Of a DNA stretch of 64,000 bases, positions 40,605 through 50,449 are shown one piece after another (within the stretch, counting starts at the first letter, position 1; every line of letters begins with the position of its first letter). Both the position numbers and the translations under genes were made by a program. The DNA comes from an uncultured Porphyromonadaceae bacterium (GTDB taxonomy: Bacteria > Bacteroidota > Bacteroidia > Bacteroidales > Muribaculaceae). Location of the stretch: assembly GCA_937921035.1 (NCBI GenBank), contig CALEUL010000011.1, positions 6,319 to 70,318 on the forward strand, given 5' to 3'. The notes beneath the pieces are model-generated. The model saw only the letters and a program-made list of their open reading frames with translations, was not told the origin of the DNA and searched no databases.

Positions 40605-41098
40605 ACATCTTCCTGAAATACCGCCGCTGGCGCCACAGCCGCGGTTTCGGCATCCACTCGCCGTTTGCCTTCCGGTTTATCACCGAAGTGCTTTGTCTGC
40701 CCGAGATATACGGCTACTACTCCTATCTGGATATTCCGCGCGGCGATAAGCGGACCCTGTTCCGCGTTGTTGTGCGGCTGCAGCCGCGCAAGGTGGCTAT
40801 GGTTGGCTGCGATAACCGCGACATACGCCGCGCCGTGTTCGACGCCGCCCCGAAGGCCGCTCCGGCCGACCTGAACGGAGCTGATTTCGTAGTATTCGAC
40901 GCCGCCCGCAACCGCAAGCTGCCCGCCGACGCCATTCCGCCACGCGCGGGCATGTTCATACTGAACTACCGCAAGTGGAAAGAGCTGGAGACCTACCGTG
41001 CCGCACTCGGCCACGGCATGATTTTTCTGGGAAACCATGTTGCCGTTGTGGCGGCGCTGCAGCATCTGCCCCGCCAGGACTTCGACGTGCGTTTTTAA
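40589..41098 (+). CDS. Methyltransferase-related protein lacking the SAM motif
   Basis: This 169-aa protein begins with a basic segment including RHSRGFGIHSPFAFRFITEVL. That block is found at the N-terminus of Bacteroidota class I methyltransferase-like proteins. The remaining part keeps an alpha/beta rhythm (RKVAMVGCDNRDIRRAVFDA, ADFVVFDAARN, MFILNYRKW), but I see no glycine-rich SAM-binding loop and the protein is shorter than a full enzyme. It may be a degenerate or binding-only relative. It overlaps the YfhO gene and its stop overlaps the convergent MFS gene by 4 nt. Confidence 0.6.
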   Translation: MPRFLNIFLKYRRWRHSRGFGIHSPFAFRFITEVLCLPEIYGYYSYLDIPRGDKRTLFRVVVRLQPRKVAMVGCDNRDIRRAVFDAAPKAAPADLNGADFVVFDAARNRKLPADAIPPRAGMFILNYRKWKELETYRAALGHGMIFLGNHVAVVAALQHLPRQDFDVRF

Positions 41099-42321
41099 TT
41101 GTCCAGGTCGGCAGGCAGCCTGCGCGATTTAAGGGCGAAGAAAAACGTTATCAGCGCCAGCGCAAGCATAACAGTGGCGAAGCTGTGCATTATGTTGCCC
41201 ATGCCTACCAGCGGCGCACATATGGCACCGTAGATATATCCCACGATACCAAGGAGTGCCGAAGCGGCGCCGGCTTCGGCACGGCCCTCGTTCATGGACA
41301 GCGTGTTCGTTACCGCGAATATCATGCCAAGCGAAAAAACGAGCAATACCAGACCAATCTCGTACAGCCAGAAATTATCGAAAAAGAACAGGACCAGAGC
41401 TTCCGCCACCGCAGCTACAAGGAGCACTACCGCGCCGATAAACGCGGCTTTTTTCAGCGGCTTGAATCTGAGCGACAGCATGGAACCCGCAGCCACGAAA
41501 ATTGCATTGAAGCCAATGAACAGGCCGTACTCTATCTCGCTCCATCCGAAATGGTCCTGGAAGATGAAGGGCGAGGACGATATATATGCGAAAAGCAGAC
41601 CAAGTGCCGAACCTTTGAAGAGAGCGTGAATCATGAACGGTCTGTTGCGCAGCAGCCGCGGATAGTTGCGGAAATTACTCCACAGGCTGCCCTTGGGGCG
41701 ATTGGATGCGGGCATCGTCTCCTTCAGGCGCGGCGATATGCAAAGCAGGATGAAAGCGAATCCGGTAAGCACCACAAAGATGGGCTTCCATCCTAAATGT
41801 TCCGCCACCAGTCCGCCGACAACCGGCGCGCAAGCCGGCGCAAAACCGTTGATTGCACCCATCACGGCCATGCACTTTGCAAGCTGACGGCCGCCGTACA
41901 CATCGGCGGGAATAGTCCTGGCAAGGAAGTAACCGCCCGAACCGCCTATGCCCTGGAACAGTCGGCACAACAGAAAAACGTGTATCGTAGGCGAGAAAAT
42001 ACTTGCCACGGCGGCAACGATAAACAACACCACCGAGAACACGAGCACAGGCTTACGCCCGTACTTGAAACTCACCGGGCCGAGTACCAGCTGGCCAATG
42101 CCGAGGCCTATCATACCCATAGTAAGGCCCAGCTGCACCACGGGCACGGCACAATGGAAATAGCGGCTCATCTCCGGAAGCGCCGGAGTGAACATATCGT
42201 TTACAAACGAGCCGAAAGCACTCAGGCCCGCAAGGTACAGAACTAAGAACGTAAAGTTGATGCCGGCGATCTTCACATTGGAAGCATGCGCGGGGGCTGT
42301 ATTGTTATCCGTGGTAGACAT
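41095..42321 (-). CDS. MFS drug exporter, Bcr/CflA family
   Basis: This 408-aa, 12-helix transporter shows the MFS loop 2-3 motif GQLVLGPVSFKYGRKPV and the Bcr/CflA hallmarks FVNDMFTPALPEM in helix 1 and LCRLFQGIGGSGGYFLARTIPADVYGG in helices 4-5. It is expected to export small hydrophobic compounds by proton antiport. The frame extends to 42348, but the extra residues (MPGVVCLSG) are atypical, so I place the start at the Met encoded at 42321. It lies 40 nt downstream of the FadL gene on the same strand and may share its transcript. Confidence 0.88.
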   Translation of the reverse strand: MSTTDNNTAPAHASNVKIAGINFTFLVLYLAGLSAFGSFVNDMFTPALPEMSRYFHCAVPVVQLGLTMGMIGLGIGQLVLGPVSFKYGRKPVLVFSVVLFIVAAVASIFSPTIHVFLLCRLFQGIGGSGGYFLARTIPADVYGGRQLAKCMAVMGAINGFAPACAPVVGGLVAEHLGWKPIFVVLTGFAFILLCISPRLKETMPASNRPKGSLWSNFRNYPRLLRNRPFMIHALFKGSALGLLFAYISSSPFIFQDHFGWSEIEYGLFIGFNAIFVAAGSMLSLRFKPLKKAAFIGAVVLLVAAVAEALVLFFFDNFWLYEIGLVLLVFSLGMIFAVTNTLSMNEGRAEAGAASALLGIVGYIYGAICAPLVGMGNIMHSFATVMLALALITFFFALKSRRLPADLDN

Positions 42322-42361
42322 ACCACTCAAACAAACAACCCCCGGCATTGGTTGGCACAGT

Positions 42362-43768
42362 TTAGAAACTGTAGCTTATTCCGAAGGAAGGGATGAAGGC
42401 ATGCAGGCGGTAGTCGGCGTTGAAACTGCCTGTGGATTTGAAACCGAATTTGTCAATCATAGCCTGCGGCACACCGGCAGCTGTGAGCTTCTGAATCATC
42501 GTTGCACCAAGCAGGTCGGAATACTCGCAGGATGCGTTGTCGATACCCAGACCGGCCACATACATGAAGGCAACGTCTATCGAAAGGGAAGGCAACGGAC
42601 GGAACGAAATACCTGCCGTAGGCTCTATTTTGGTCATGCCCGGCGTTTCGGGATTGTAATACTTGTCGTTGACCGGCGATGTGTCTATCATCAGACCCAG
42701 GCGTGCGTCGAAACGGTCGGTAACGGCATACTGGGCACCAAGCGAATAGCACCACGAATTCCTGTATTTCTTCTGTATGTTCTGGTTGTAAGGCATAAGC
42801 TGCTCGGCAAGGAACTCGATATCGAGACGCTTATAAGCGTTCCATCCCGTCAGACGTGCATCTGCCGCCAGTGTAAGGCGATGGGTCGGCTTGTAGGATA
42901 CGCCGAAGCCAAACACCCAGGGGCAAGGCATCTCGGCCTTGAAATTTGCCTCGTCGATAAGGTCGAGGCTCTCGCCAAGTATTCCCTGAGCTATTGCATT
43001 GGCATATCTCACGTGGGCATCGCCGGCTTTAACCTTCATCTTCATCTGAGAACGATACGATGCGCCTACCGTCCATTGGTCGGTGATACTGTACATGGCT
43101 CCCACGTTGAATCCGACCACCATGTTTGCCTTACCGGACAGGTTCACCGATGCGGGAGTAGTTGTGCCGAAAGCGGGCGTCTCGGCAGGAAGCTGGCCGA
43201 TGGCCTTGAGAGCGTCGATTGCTTTGTCGGTGGTTTCGGCCGAAACCAGGCCTTTGTTCAGGTCGACGGTGCCCCAGGAAATCATAGCACCGGCACCAAC
43301 CGACAATTTCGGGGTAATGGCCCATGCCAATGTTGGCTGGAGTGTGAATACCTTCAGCTGCACATTCTGGTTAAGAACTGCGCCGGGCCAGTTGTCGGTC
43401 CAGTTAATAGACGACCCGTAAGGTGTATAGAAAGCGATGCCGCCTTTGAGATTGTCGTAGATCGAGAAAGCGGCGTGCGCGCCAATGGGAGTAGACACGC
43501 CGTTGTCGGTCTCATAGTCGACGCCGTTTACAGAGGCAGTGCAAGTAGGTATAATACCGGTCAGGGAAGCGGAGATATCGAAAGACTTTTCCATAAAAGC
43601 CATACCTGCGGGATTGAAATACATACTCTCGCCCCCAAGCTTTTGAGCGATACCGGTATGCCCCATACCGATTTGCTTTGCAGATAATGAATTGATTTGA
43701 TAACCCTCGGCCATAGACGAACCGCATATAGCGGCCAAAGCCAACGCGGAAACAAAGAATTTCTTCAT
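42362..43768 (-). CDS. OmpP1/FadL/TodX-family outer-membrane transporter
   Basis: This 468-aa protein has a signal peptide (1-20, ending SSMAEG). The FadL family N-terminal hatch is recognised by GMGHTGIAQKLGGESMYFNPAGMAFMEKSF, where the NPA triplet is diagnostic. The 14-strand barrel ends in GISYSF with a terminal Phe. Such channels take up long-chain fatty acids or other hydrophobic compounds by lateral diffusion. A minus-strand -7 element lies about 75 nt upstream. Confidence 0.9.
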   Translation of the reverse strand: MKKFFVSALALAAICGSSMAEGYQINSLSAKQIGMGHTGIAQKLGGESMYFNPAGMAFMEKSFDISASLTGIIPTCTASVNGVDYETDNGVSTPIGAHAAFSIYDNLKGGIAFYTPYGSSINWTDNWPGAVLNQNVQLKVFTLQPTLAWAITPKLSVGAGAMISWGTVDLNKGLVSAETTDKAIDALKAIGQLPAETPAFGTTTPASVNLSGKANMVVGFNVGAMYSITDQWTVGASYRSQMKMKVKAGDAHVRYANAIAQGILGESLDLIDEANFKAEMPCPWVFGFGVSYKPTHRLTLAADARLTGWNAYKRLDIEFLAEQLMPYNQNIQKKYRNSWCYSLGAQYAVTDRFDARLGLMIDTSPVNDKYYNPETPGMTKIEPTAGISFRPLPSLSIDVAFMYVAGLGIDNASCEYSDLLGATMIQKLTAAGVPQAMIDKFGFKSTGSFNADYRLHAFIPSFGISYSF

Positions 43769-43844
43769 AAATATACAGTTAATATTCGGGAAATAAAAAC
43801 GTTAAAACAGGACAACAGTCATTCCCGCAAAATAAAATCGACGG

Positions 43845-43852
43845 CAAAGGTA
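43845..43852 (-). promoter_or_regulatory. -7 promoter element of the FadL gene
   Basis: On the minus strand TACCTTTG (plus bases 43852 down to 43845) fits TAnnTTTG. The -33 region is A/T-rich without a clear TTTG. Confidence 0.45.
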
Positions 43853-43960
43853 GCCGTATGCATCGACATACTAAAAAAATACACATTTTTTAACACAGAA
43901 TCGCGATTCTATCCTCACCCCTGCAAAAAACACACCTTTCCCCACCACCAGGCACTAAAG

Positions 43961-43991
43961 TTTGCTGTTTGGCACAAAATAGTTATCTTTG
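43961..43991 (+). promoter_or_regulatory. Promoter of the hut (histidine degradation) operon
   Basis: TTTG (43961-43964), a 19-nt spacer and TATCTTTG (43984-43991) match both promoter elements. The ftcD ATG follows 20 nt later. Confidence 0.7.
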
Positions 43992-44011
43992 CATATTATA
44001 AGTATCCCCCC

Positions 44012-45721
44012 ATGAAAAAACAGTTGATAGAATGTGTCCCCAATTTCAGCGAGGGACGGAACCCTGAGATAATCAAACAGATAACCGACGCCATAGAGGC
44101 CGTTGAAGGCATTACCCTTCTGGATGTAGACCCTGGCGCCGCCACAAACCGCACAGTCGTTACTTTTGTCGGCGAACCGGCACCGGTACTCGAAGCCGCT
44201 TTTCAAGCTGTCAAAAAAGCCGGCGAGGTAATAGACATGCGCAACCACCACGGCGCACATCCGCGCATGGGCGCCACCGACGTACTTCCACTGGTGCCCG
44301 TAAGCAATATCACGCTGGAAGAATGCGCGGCTCTCGCCCGTCAGCTGGGCAAGCGCATCGCCGACGAACTTGAAGTGCCCGTCTACTGCTACGAAGCGTC
44401 GGCCCTCAAACCAGAACGCAAAAACCTTGCCGTATGCCGCGCCGGCGAATACGAAGGTCTGCCGGAACGTATGGGCAACCCCGAGACCGGACCGGATTAC
44501 GGCAACCGTCCCTTCGATGAAAAAGCTGCCCGCACAGGCGCCACAGCAGTCGGTGCCCGCGATTTTCTGATTGCCGTAAACTTCAACCTGAACACCACAT
44601 CCACTCGACGCGCCAACGCCATCGCTTTCGACGTACGCGAGAAAGGACGCCCCGTGCGCGAGGGCGGCAAGATTACCGGCAAACCGCTGAAGGACGAGTT
44701 CGGACATCCGCTAATGCAGCCCGGTACCCTCAAAGGCACCAAAGCGATTGGCTGGTACATCGACGAATACGGCATAGCGCAGGTTTCGATGAACATTACC
44801 GACCGCAGCCGCACACCCCTGCACAAGGCGTTCGACGAGGTGAGCCGCGCGGCGGCAGCCCGCGGAATACGCGTTACCGGGACCGAGATTGTCGGTCTGG
44901 TGCCGAAATCCACACTGCTTGACGCCGGGCGCCACTATCTGCACATGCAGCAGCGCTCGTCGGGCATTCCCGAGGATGAGATTATCCGCATGGCCGTGGT
45001 ATCTATGGGCCTCGACCAGCTTAAGCCGTTCAACCCGCAGGAAAAAGTGATAGAATACATGCTTGAGGCCGCCGAGGAAAAAGGCAAGCGTCTGGTAGAC
45101 ATGTCGTGCAAGGAATTCGCCTATACCACAGCCTCCGAATCGCCCGCTCCTGGCGGCGGCTCCATATCGGCCTACATGGGCTCCCTTGCTGCCGCACTTG
45201 CCACTATGGTGGCCAACCTTTCGGCACACAAGGCCGGCTGGGACGACCGGTGGGAAGAATTCAGCGTAATGGCCGAGGAAGGACAGCAGAGAATCACAGA
45301 ACTGCTCCATGCCGTTGACGAGGACACCGAAGCCTTCAACCGCATAATGGGCGCCCTGGGTATGCCCAAAGGCACCCAGGAGGAGAAAGCAGCCCGCGCC
45401 GAGGCCCTCGAGGCAGCAACGCTGTTTGCCGCCGAGGTGCCCCTGCATACCGCGCGCACGGCCTACAGCCTGTTCCCGCTCCTGGCAAAGGTTGCCACCG
45501 AGGGTAATCCGGCATCGGCAAGCGACGCAGGCGTGGGTGCCCTCGCAGCATGTGCCGCCGTCCGTGGCGCTGCGCTGAACGTACGCATCAACGCAGCGGG
45601 CCTTGCCGACAGAGAACGTGCCGCCCAACTCACCGACGAGGCCTCTCAGCTGGCCACAAAGGCCATAAGCGGCGAGAAATTAGTTCTGGAAATTGTAAAT
45701 AAGAATATCGACAGCAAATGA
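44012..45721 (+). CDS. ftcD: Bifunctional glutamate formimidoyltransferase/formimidoyl-THF cyclodeaminase
   Basis: This 569-aa fusion enzyme has an N-terminal formimidoyltransferase (about residues 1-325) that moves the formimino group from N-formiminoglutamate to tetrahydrofolate. The marks are VPNFSEGRNPEII, the catalytic His region NHHGAHPRMGATDV, and GARDFLIAVNFNLNT. The C-terminal cyclodeaminase (about 360-565) has ESPAPGGGSISAYMGSLAAALATMVANL. The same fusion occurs in animals and in Bacteroidota. It is the first gene of the hut operon although it acts last in the pathway. The frame upstream of 44012 is non-coding; the ATG at 44012 matches the family start. It overlaps hutU by 4 nt. Confidence 0.95.
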   Translation: MKKQLIECVPNFSEGRNPEIIKQITDAIEAVEGITLLDVDPGAATNRTVVTFVGEPAPVLEAAFQAVKKAGEVIDMRNHHGAHPRMGATDVLPLVPVSNITLEECAALARQLGKRIADELEVPVYCYEASALKPERKNLAVCRAGEYEGLPERMGNPETGPDYGNRPFDEKAARTGATAVGARDFLIAVNFNLNTTSTRRANAIAFDVREKGRPVREGGKITGKPLKDEFGHPLMQPGTLKGTKAIGWYIDEYGIAQVSMNITDRSRTPLHKAFDEVSRAAAARGIRVTGTEIVGLVPKSTLLDAGRHYLHMQQRSSGIPEDEIIRMAVVSMGLDQLKPFNPQEKVIEYMLEAAEEKGKRLVDMSCKEFAYTTASESPAPGGGSISAYMGSLAAALATMVANLSAHKAGWDDRWEEFSVMAEEGQQRITELLHAVDEDTEAFNRIMGALGMPKGTQEEKAARAEALEAATLFAAEVPLHTARTAYSLFPLLAKVATEGNPASASDAGVGALAACAAVRGAALNVRINAAGLADRERAAQLTDEASQLATKAISGEKLVLEIVNKNIDSK

Positions 45722-47733
45722 CCAACGAAGAATTCCGCCGGGCCATCGTCCGCGGCATACCCGAAGAAATACCGGCCGCGAAGCCATACGACACCGAGGT
45801 GAACCATGCTCCGCGCCGCAAAAAAATACTTACGCCGGAACAGGAACGCCTTGCGCTGAAGAACGCCCTTCGATACTTCCCCGCAAGCCAGCACGCAGCA
45901 CTCGCGCCCGAATTCGCCGACGAACTGCGTCGATACGGCCGCATCTACATGTACCGCTACCGTCCCGATTACCCCATGCACGCACGCAACATCGACGAGT
46001 ACCCGGCACGCAGCCGACAGGCTGCCGCTATCATGATGATGATACAGAACAATCTGGATCCCGCCGTGGCACAGCATCCCCACGAGCTGATTACCTACGG
46101 CGGAAACGGCGCCGTGTTCCAGAACTGGGCACAGTATCTGCTTACCATGCGCTACCTCAGCGAAATGACCGACGAGCAGACCCTTGTGATGTATTCCGGG
46201 CATCCGCTGGGCCTGTTCCCATCGCACAAGAACGCTCCGCGCGTAGTGGTTACCAACGGCATGGTCATTCCCAACTACTCCAAACCCGACGACTGGGAGC
46301 GCTTCAATGCAATGGGCGTGAGCCAGTACGGCCAGATGACGGCCGGCTCGTACATGTACATCGGTCCGCAGGGCATAGTACACGGCACCACCATAACCGT
46401 ACTCAACGCCGTACGCCGCCACAGCAAGGACGGCAAACTCGGCGGCATGCTGTTCGTTACTGCCGGCCTGGGAGGCATGAGCGGAGCACAACCCAAGGCA
46501 GGCAACATTGCCGGAGTGGTGTCGGTAACCGCCGAAATCAACCCCAAGGCAGTAGAAAAGCGCCATGCTCAGGGATGGGTGGACGAGGTATACACCTCGC
46601 TTGACGAGCTTATCGACCGCATTCGCCGCGCCCGCGCCGAGGCCGTGCCGGTATCGCTGGCTTATCAGGGAAATATCGTCGACCTATGGGAGCGCCTGGC
46701 AAACGAGGACATTCCCGTTGAACTCGGTTCCGACCAGACTTCGCTGCACAACCCGTGGGCCGGAGGCTACTATCCCGTCGGCATGACTTTCGAGGAATCC
46801 AAAGCTATGATGGCCGACAATCCCGCCGAATTCAAAAAGCGCGTGCAGGAGTCGCTGCGGCGTCAGGTTGCGGCAATCAACAGACTTGCAGACCGGGGCA
46901 TGTACTTCTTTGACTACGGCAACGCTTTCCTGCTTGAATCGTCGCGTGCCGGCGCCGATATCATGACCGCCGACGGCAAATTCCGCTATCCCTCGTATGT
47001 ACAAGATATCATGGGCCCGCTGTTCTTCGACTACGGCTTCGGCCCCTTCCGTTGGGTTTGTACATCGTGCGATCCCGCCGACCTTGCCAAGACCGACGAA
47101 ATCGCCGCCCGCGTGCTCGAGGAAATCCGCCGCGACGCACCGGACGATATCAAGGGGCAGCTCGACGACAACATCCACTGGATCAAGGAAGCCGGTCCGA
47201 ACCACCTTGTTGTTGGCTCGCAGGCCCGTATTCTTTACGCCGATTCAGAAGGACGCACCAAGATAGCTCTCGCCTTCAACGACGCCGTAGCTCGCGGCGA
47301 AATCTCGGCTCCCGTTGTTCTCGGCCGCGACCATCATGACGTAAGCGGCACCGATTCACCCTTCCGCGAGACCTCCAACATATACGACGGCTCGCAGTTT
47401 ACCGCCGACATGGCCGTACAGAACGTGATTGGCGACTCGTTCCGCGGCGCCACCTGGGTATCGCTGCACAACGGCGGCGGCGTAGGATGGGGCGAAGTGA
47501 TAAACGGCGGCTTCGGCATGGTTGTCGACGGCACCCCCGAGGCAGCCCGCCGCATAAACTCCATGCTGCTGTGGGACGTCAACAACGGCATCGCACGCCG
47601 CAGCTGGGCGCGCAACAAAGGCGCTATGGACGCCATAAAGCGCGAAATGGACCGCACACCCGGCCTCACAGTAACGTTCCCCAACATCGCCGACGATTCC
47701 TTAATTGATAAAGCTCTTGAAAACCATGATTAA
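45718..47733 (+). CDS. hutU: Urocanate hydratase
   Basis: This 671-aa NAD-dependent enzyme adds water to urocanate to give imidazolonepropionate. Family features include the Rossmann-like VTAGLGGMSGAQPKAGNIAG, the ITYGGNGAVFQNWAQ segment, GSDQTSLHNP, and the catalytic-Cys region FDYGFGPFRWVCTSCDP. It is the longer Bacteroidota-type urocanase, with about 100 residues more than the Pseudomonas enzyme. It overlaps ftcD by 4 nt and hutH by 8 nt, so the whole operon is probably translationally coupled. Confidence 0.96.
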   Translation: MTNEEFRRAIVRGIPEEIPAAKPYDTEVNHAPRRKKILTPEQERLALKNALRYFPASQHAALAPEFADELRRYGRIYMYRYRPDYPMHARNIDEYPARSRQAAAIMMMIQNNLDPAVAQHPHELITYGGNGAVFQNWAQYLLTMRYLSEMTDEQTLVMYSGHPLGLFPSHKNAPRVVVTNGMVIPNYSKPDDWERFNAMGVSQYGQMTAGSYMYIGPQGIVHGTTITVLNAVRRHSKDGKLGGMLFVTAGLGGMSGAQPKAGNIAGVVSVTAEINPKAVEKRHAQGWVDEVYTSLDELIDRIRRARAEAVPVSLAYQGNIVDLWERLANEDIPVELGSDQTSLHNPWAGGYYPVGMTFEESKAMMADNPAEFKKRVQESLRRQVAAINRLADRGMYFFDYGNAFLLESSRAGADIMTADGKFRYPSYVQDIMGPLFFDYGFGPFRWVCTSCDPADLAKTDEIAARVLEEIRRDAPDDIKGQLDDNIHWIKEAGPNHLVVGSQARILYADSEGRTKIALAFNDAVARGEISAPVVLGRDHHDVSGTDSPFRETSNIYDGSQFTADMAVQNVIGDSFRGATWVSLHNGGGVGWGEVINGGFGMVVDGTPEAARRINSMLLWDVNNGIARRSWARNKGAMDAIKREMDRTPGLTVTFPNIADDSLIDKALENHD

Positions 47734-49213
47734 AACTCACAAGATATCTCCGGCACGCATCACGCCTGCCGACGTATGCCGCCTTGTACTCGAAGGCGCC
47801 CGCCTGTCGCTGAGCGACGAGGCAATCGCTGCGATAGTCCATTGCCGCGAATACCTCGACAAAAAGATGGAAACCTGCAAGGAACCCATCTACGGTATCA
47901 CAACGGGCTTCGGCTCGCTGTGCAACATCTCCATCAATGCCGACGACCTCTCGCAACTTCAGAAAAACCTTGTTATGTCGCATGCCTGCGGCGTCGGCGA
48001 CCGCGTGGACTCGCAAATCGTCAAGACCATGCTTCTGCTGAAAGTGCAGTCGCTCAGCTACGGCAACTCGGGCGTGCAGCTGTCCACCGTACAGCGCATG
48101 ATAGATTTCTTCAACGAAGATATCATACCTGTAGTATACCAGCAGGGCTCTCTCGGCGCTTCCGGCGACCTTGCCCCGCTTGCAAACATGTGCCTGCCGC
48201 TGCTCGGCCTCGGCGAGGTTGAGTACAAAGGCAAGACTGTACCCGCCGACGACGTTCTGGCCGAAAAAGGCTGGGAACCGGTGCGCCTGATGTCGAAAGA
48301 GGGTCTGGCGCTGCTCAACGGCACGCAGTTCATGTCGGCTCATGCCGTGTGGGGCGCGTGGCGCGCCAAAACGCTTGTGCAGAAGGCCAACCGCATAGCC
48401 GCGATGTCGCTGGACGCCTTCGACGGCCGCATAGAACCATTCGGCAAAGAGGTGAACGAGGTTCGCCATCATGCCGGACAGATTGCCGTGGCCGCCGACA
48501 TGTCGCGCCTGCTTGCGGGGAGCGAGCTAATCGCGCAGCCCAAAGTGCATGTACAGGACCCATATTCGTTCCGCTGCATCCCGCAGGTACACGGTGCCGT
48601 CCTTGACGCCGTAGACTTCGTGTACAATGTCATCACCGACGAGATAAACAGCCCCACCGACAATCCCACCATATTCCCTGACGAGGACATAATAGTTTCC
48701 GCCGGCAACTTCCACGGCGAGCCCATCGCCATGCCAATGGACTACCTCGCCCTTGCCATGACAGAGCTGTCCAACATAAGCGAACGCCGCATCTACAAGC
48801 TGATAGGCGGTACGCGAGGGCTGCCCTCGTTCCTGGTGGCCAAACCGGGACTCAACAGCGGCTTCATGATCACCCAGTATGCCGCCGCATCCATCCTCAA
48901 CCAGAGCAAAGGCCTGTGCTGGCCCACAAGCTGCGACTCCATCCCGTCGTCACAGGGCCAGGAAGACCATGTGTCTATGGGTTCCAACTCTGCCACGAAG
49001 CTCATCAGGATTGTGGACAACACCACCCGCATCCTGGGCATTGAGCTTATGGCCGCGGCTCAGGCGCTCGAGTTCCGCCGTCCGCTGCGTTCGTCGGCAG
49101 AAACAGAGGCTCTGTTTGCCGATTTCCGCGCCTACGTGCCGTTCGTGGATGTCGACACCGTTATGTCGCCGCTGCTGGATAAGTCCATTAAATACGTCGA
49201 CGAATGTATGTAA
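47726..49213 (+). CDS. hutH: Histidine ammonia-lyase
   Basis: This 495-aa enzyme deaminates L-histidine to urocanate, the first step of the pathway. The electrophilic MIO cofactor forms from Ala-Ser-Gly at residues 145-147 in GSLGASGDLAPLA. YGITTGFGSL near the N-terminus carries the catalytic Tyr, and QPKVHVQDPYSFRCIPQVHG and SSQGQEDHVSMG are further active-site segments. I take the ATG at 47726 (MIKTHK); the seven residues before it in the frame lie inside hutU. Confidence 0.96.
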   Translation: MIKTHKISPARITPADVCRLVLEGARLSLSDEAIAAIVHCREYLDKKMETCKEPIYGITTGFGSLCNISINADDLSQLQKNLVMSHACGVGDRVDSQIVKTMLLLKVQSLSYGNSGVQLSTVQRMIDFFNEDIIPVVYQQGSLGASGDLAPLANMCLPLLGLGEVEYKGKTVPADDVLAEKGWEPVRLMSKEGLALLNGTQFMSAHAVWGAWRAKTLVQKANRIAAMSLDAFDGRIEPFGKEVNEVRHHAGQIAVAADMSRLLAGSELIAQPKVHVQDPYSFRCIPQVHGAVLDAVDFVYNVITDEINSPTDNPTIFPDEDIIVSAGNFHGEPIAMPMDYLALAMTELSNISERRIYKLIGGTRGLPSFLVAKPGLNSGFMITQYAAASILNQSKGLCWPTSCDSIPSSQGQEDHVSMGSNSATKLIRIVDNTTRILGIELMAAAQALEFRRPLRSSAETEALFADFRAYVPFVDVDTVMSPLLDKSIKYVDECM

Positions 49214-50439
49214 TCAACATAGGCCGCATTCACGGAATAGTGGATGCGGCCACAGCATATCTGCGCGGCGCCGGCATGCTGTCTGGCGCCGCTACCCTCG
49301 ATAACGCCTATATCCGCGTCGTTGGCGAGAGCATCGCCGCTTTTGGCCGCATGGACGATTGTCCAGCGCCCGATGCCGGCGAGGATGTGATTGACGCCCG
49401 CGGAGGCATAGTGATTCCAGCTTTCTGCGACTCCCATACCCACATTATCTATGCCGGCAGCCGCGAGGGTGAATTTGTGGACAAAATAAAGGGACTGAGC
49501 TACGAGGACATTGCTCGCCACGGCGGTGGCATCCTCAATTCCGCCGACAGGCTGCACGACACTCCGGAAGACGAACTTTTCGAGAGTGCCCTGCGTCGCG
49601 CCCGCCTTATGATGGAACGCGGCACCGGCGCTTTCGAAGTAAAGACCGGATACGGCCTCAACACCGTCGACGAACTGAAGATGCTGCGGGTGGCCGCACG
49701 TCTGCGCGACGCCGTCGACGCTCGGGTAAAGATAACTTTCCTCGGCGCCCACGCCGTCGGACGCGCCTACACCGGGCGCCAGAACGCGTATGTGGACATG
49801 CTGATACATGAGATGCTGCCCGCCATAGCCGCGGAAGGCATCGCCGATTATGTGGATGTGTTCTGCGATACAGGTTTCTTCACACCGGAAGAGACAACGC
49901 GCATAATCCAGGCGGCCGTCCCGTACGGGATGCTGCCGAAGATCCACGCCAACGAGCTTGGCATATCCGGCGGCGTACAGGCGGGAGTGGCAGGCAACGC
50001 CGTGTCGGTAGACCACCTCGAACAGATAGGCGAGGAAGAGATAGCACTGTTGGCCAATGCCGACACCGTAGCCACCATGCTGCCCGGCGCTTCGTTCTTC
50101 TCGCGCCTGCCCTACGGCAAAGCGCGGCGCGCAATCGACAGCGGAGCCATTTTAGCACTCGCCAGCGACTACAACCCGGGGTCGTCGCCCTCGGGGGACA
50201 TGCGTTTTGTAATGACTTTGGGGTGCATACAGATGCGTCTGCTGCCGCAGGAAGCCCTTACGGCATGTACACTCAACGGCGCAGCCGCCATGCAGCTGGG
50301 CCACCAATGCGGCGCCATAGGCGCCGGCCGCGACGCCTCGTTTATCGTCGTGCGCCCCGGAATTTCACTCGACTACATACCTTACGCCTATACCGAACCC
50401 TTTATAGCGCATACACTGCACATGGGTCATATCGGCTGA
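49204..50439 (+). CDS. hutI: Imidazolonepropionase
   Basis: This 411-aa amidohydrolase opens imidazolone-5-propionate to N-formimino-L-glutamate, the substrate of the FtcD encoded in the same operon. Metal ligands are visible in CDSHTHIIYAG, the His of TFLGAHAVG, HANELG and the Asp of ALASDYNPGSSPSG. EVKTGYGLN is also family-typical. It overlaps hutH by 10 nt and ends the operon, 10 nt from the convergent metallopeptidase gene, without a clear terminator. Confidence 0.96.
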   Translation: MYVINIGRIHGIVDAATAYLRGAGMLSGAATLDNAYIRVVGESIAAFGRMDDCPAPDAGEDVIDARGGIVIPAFCDSHTHIIYAGSREGEFVDKIKGLSYEDIARHGGGILNSADRLHDTPEDELFESALRRARLMMERGTGAFEVKTGYGLNTVDELKMLRVAARLRDAVDARVKITFLGAHAVGRAYTGRQNAYVDMLIHEMLPAIAAEGIADYVDVFCDTGFFTPEETTRIIQAAVPYGMLPKIHANELGISGGVQAGVAGNAVSVDHLEQIGEEEIALLANADTVATMLPGASFFSRLPYGKARRAIDSGAILALASDYNPGSSPSGDMRFVMTLGCIQMRLLPQEALTACTLNGAAAMQLGHQCGAIGAGRDASFIVVRPGISLDYIPYAYTEPFIAHTLHMGHIG

Positions 50440-50449
50440 TGCAGGTGCG

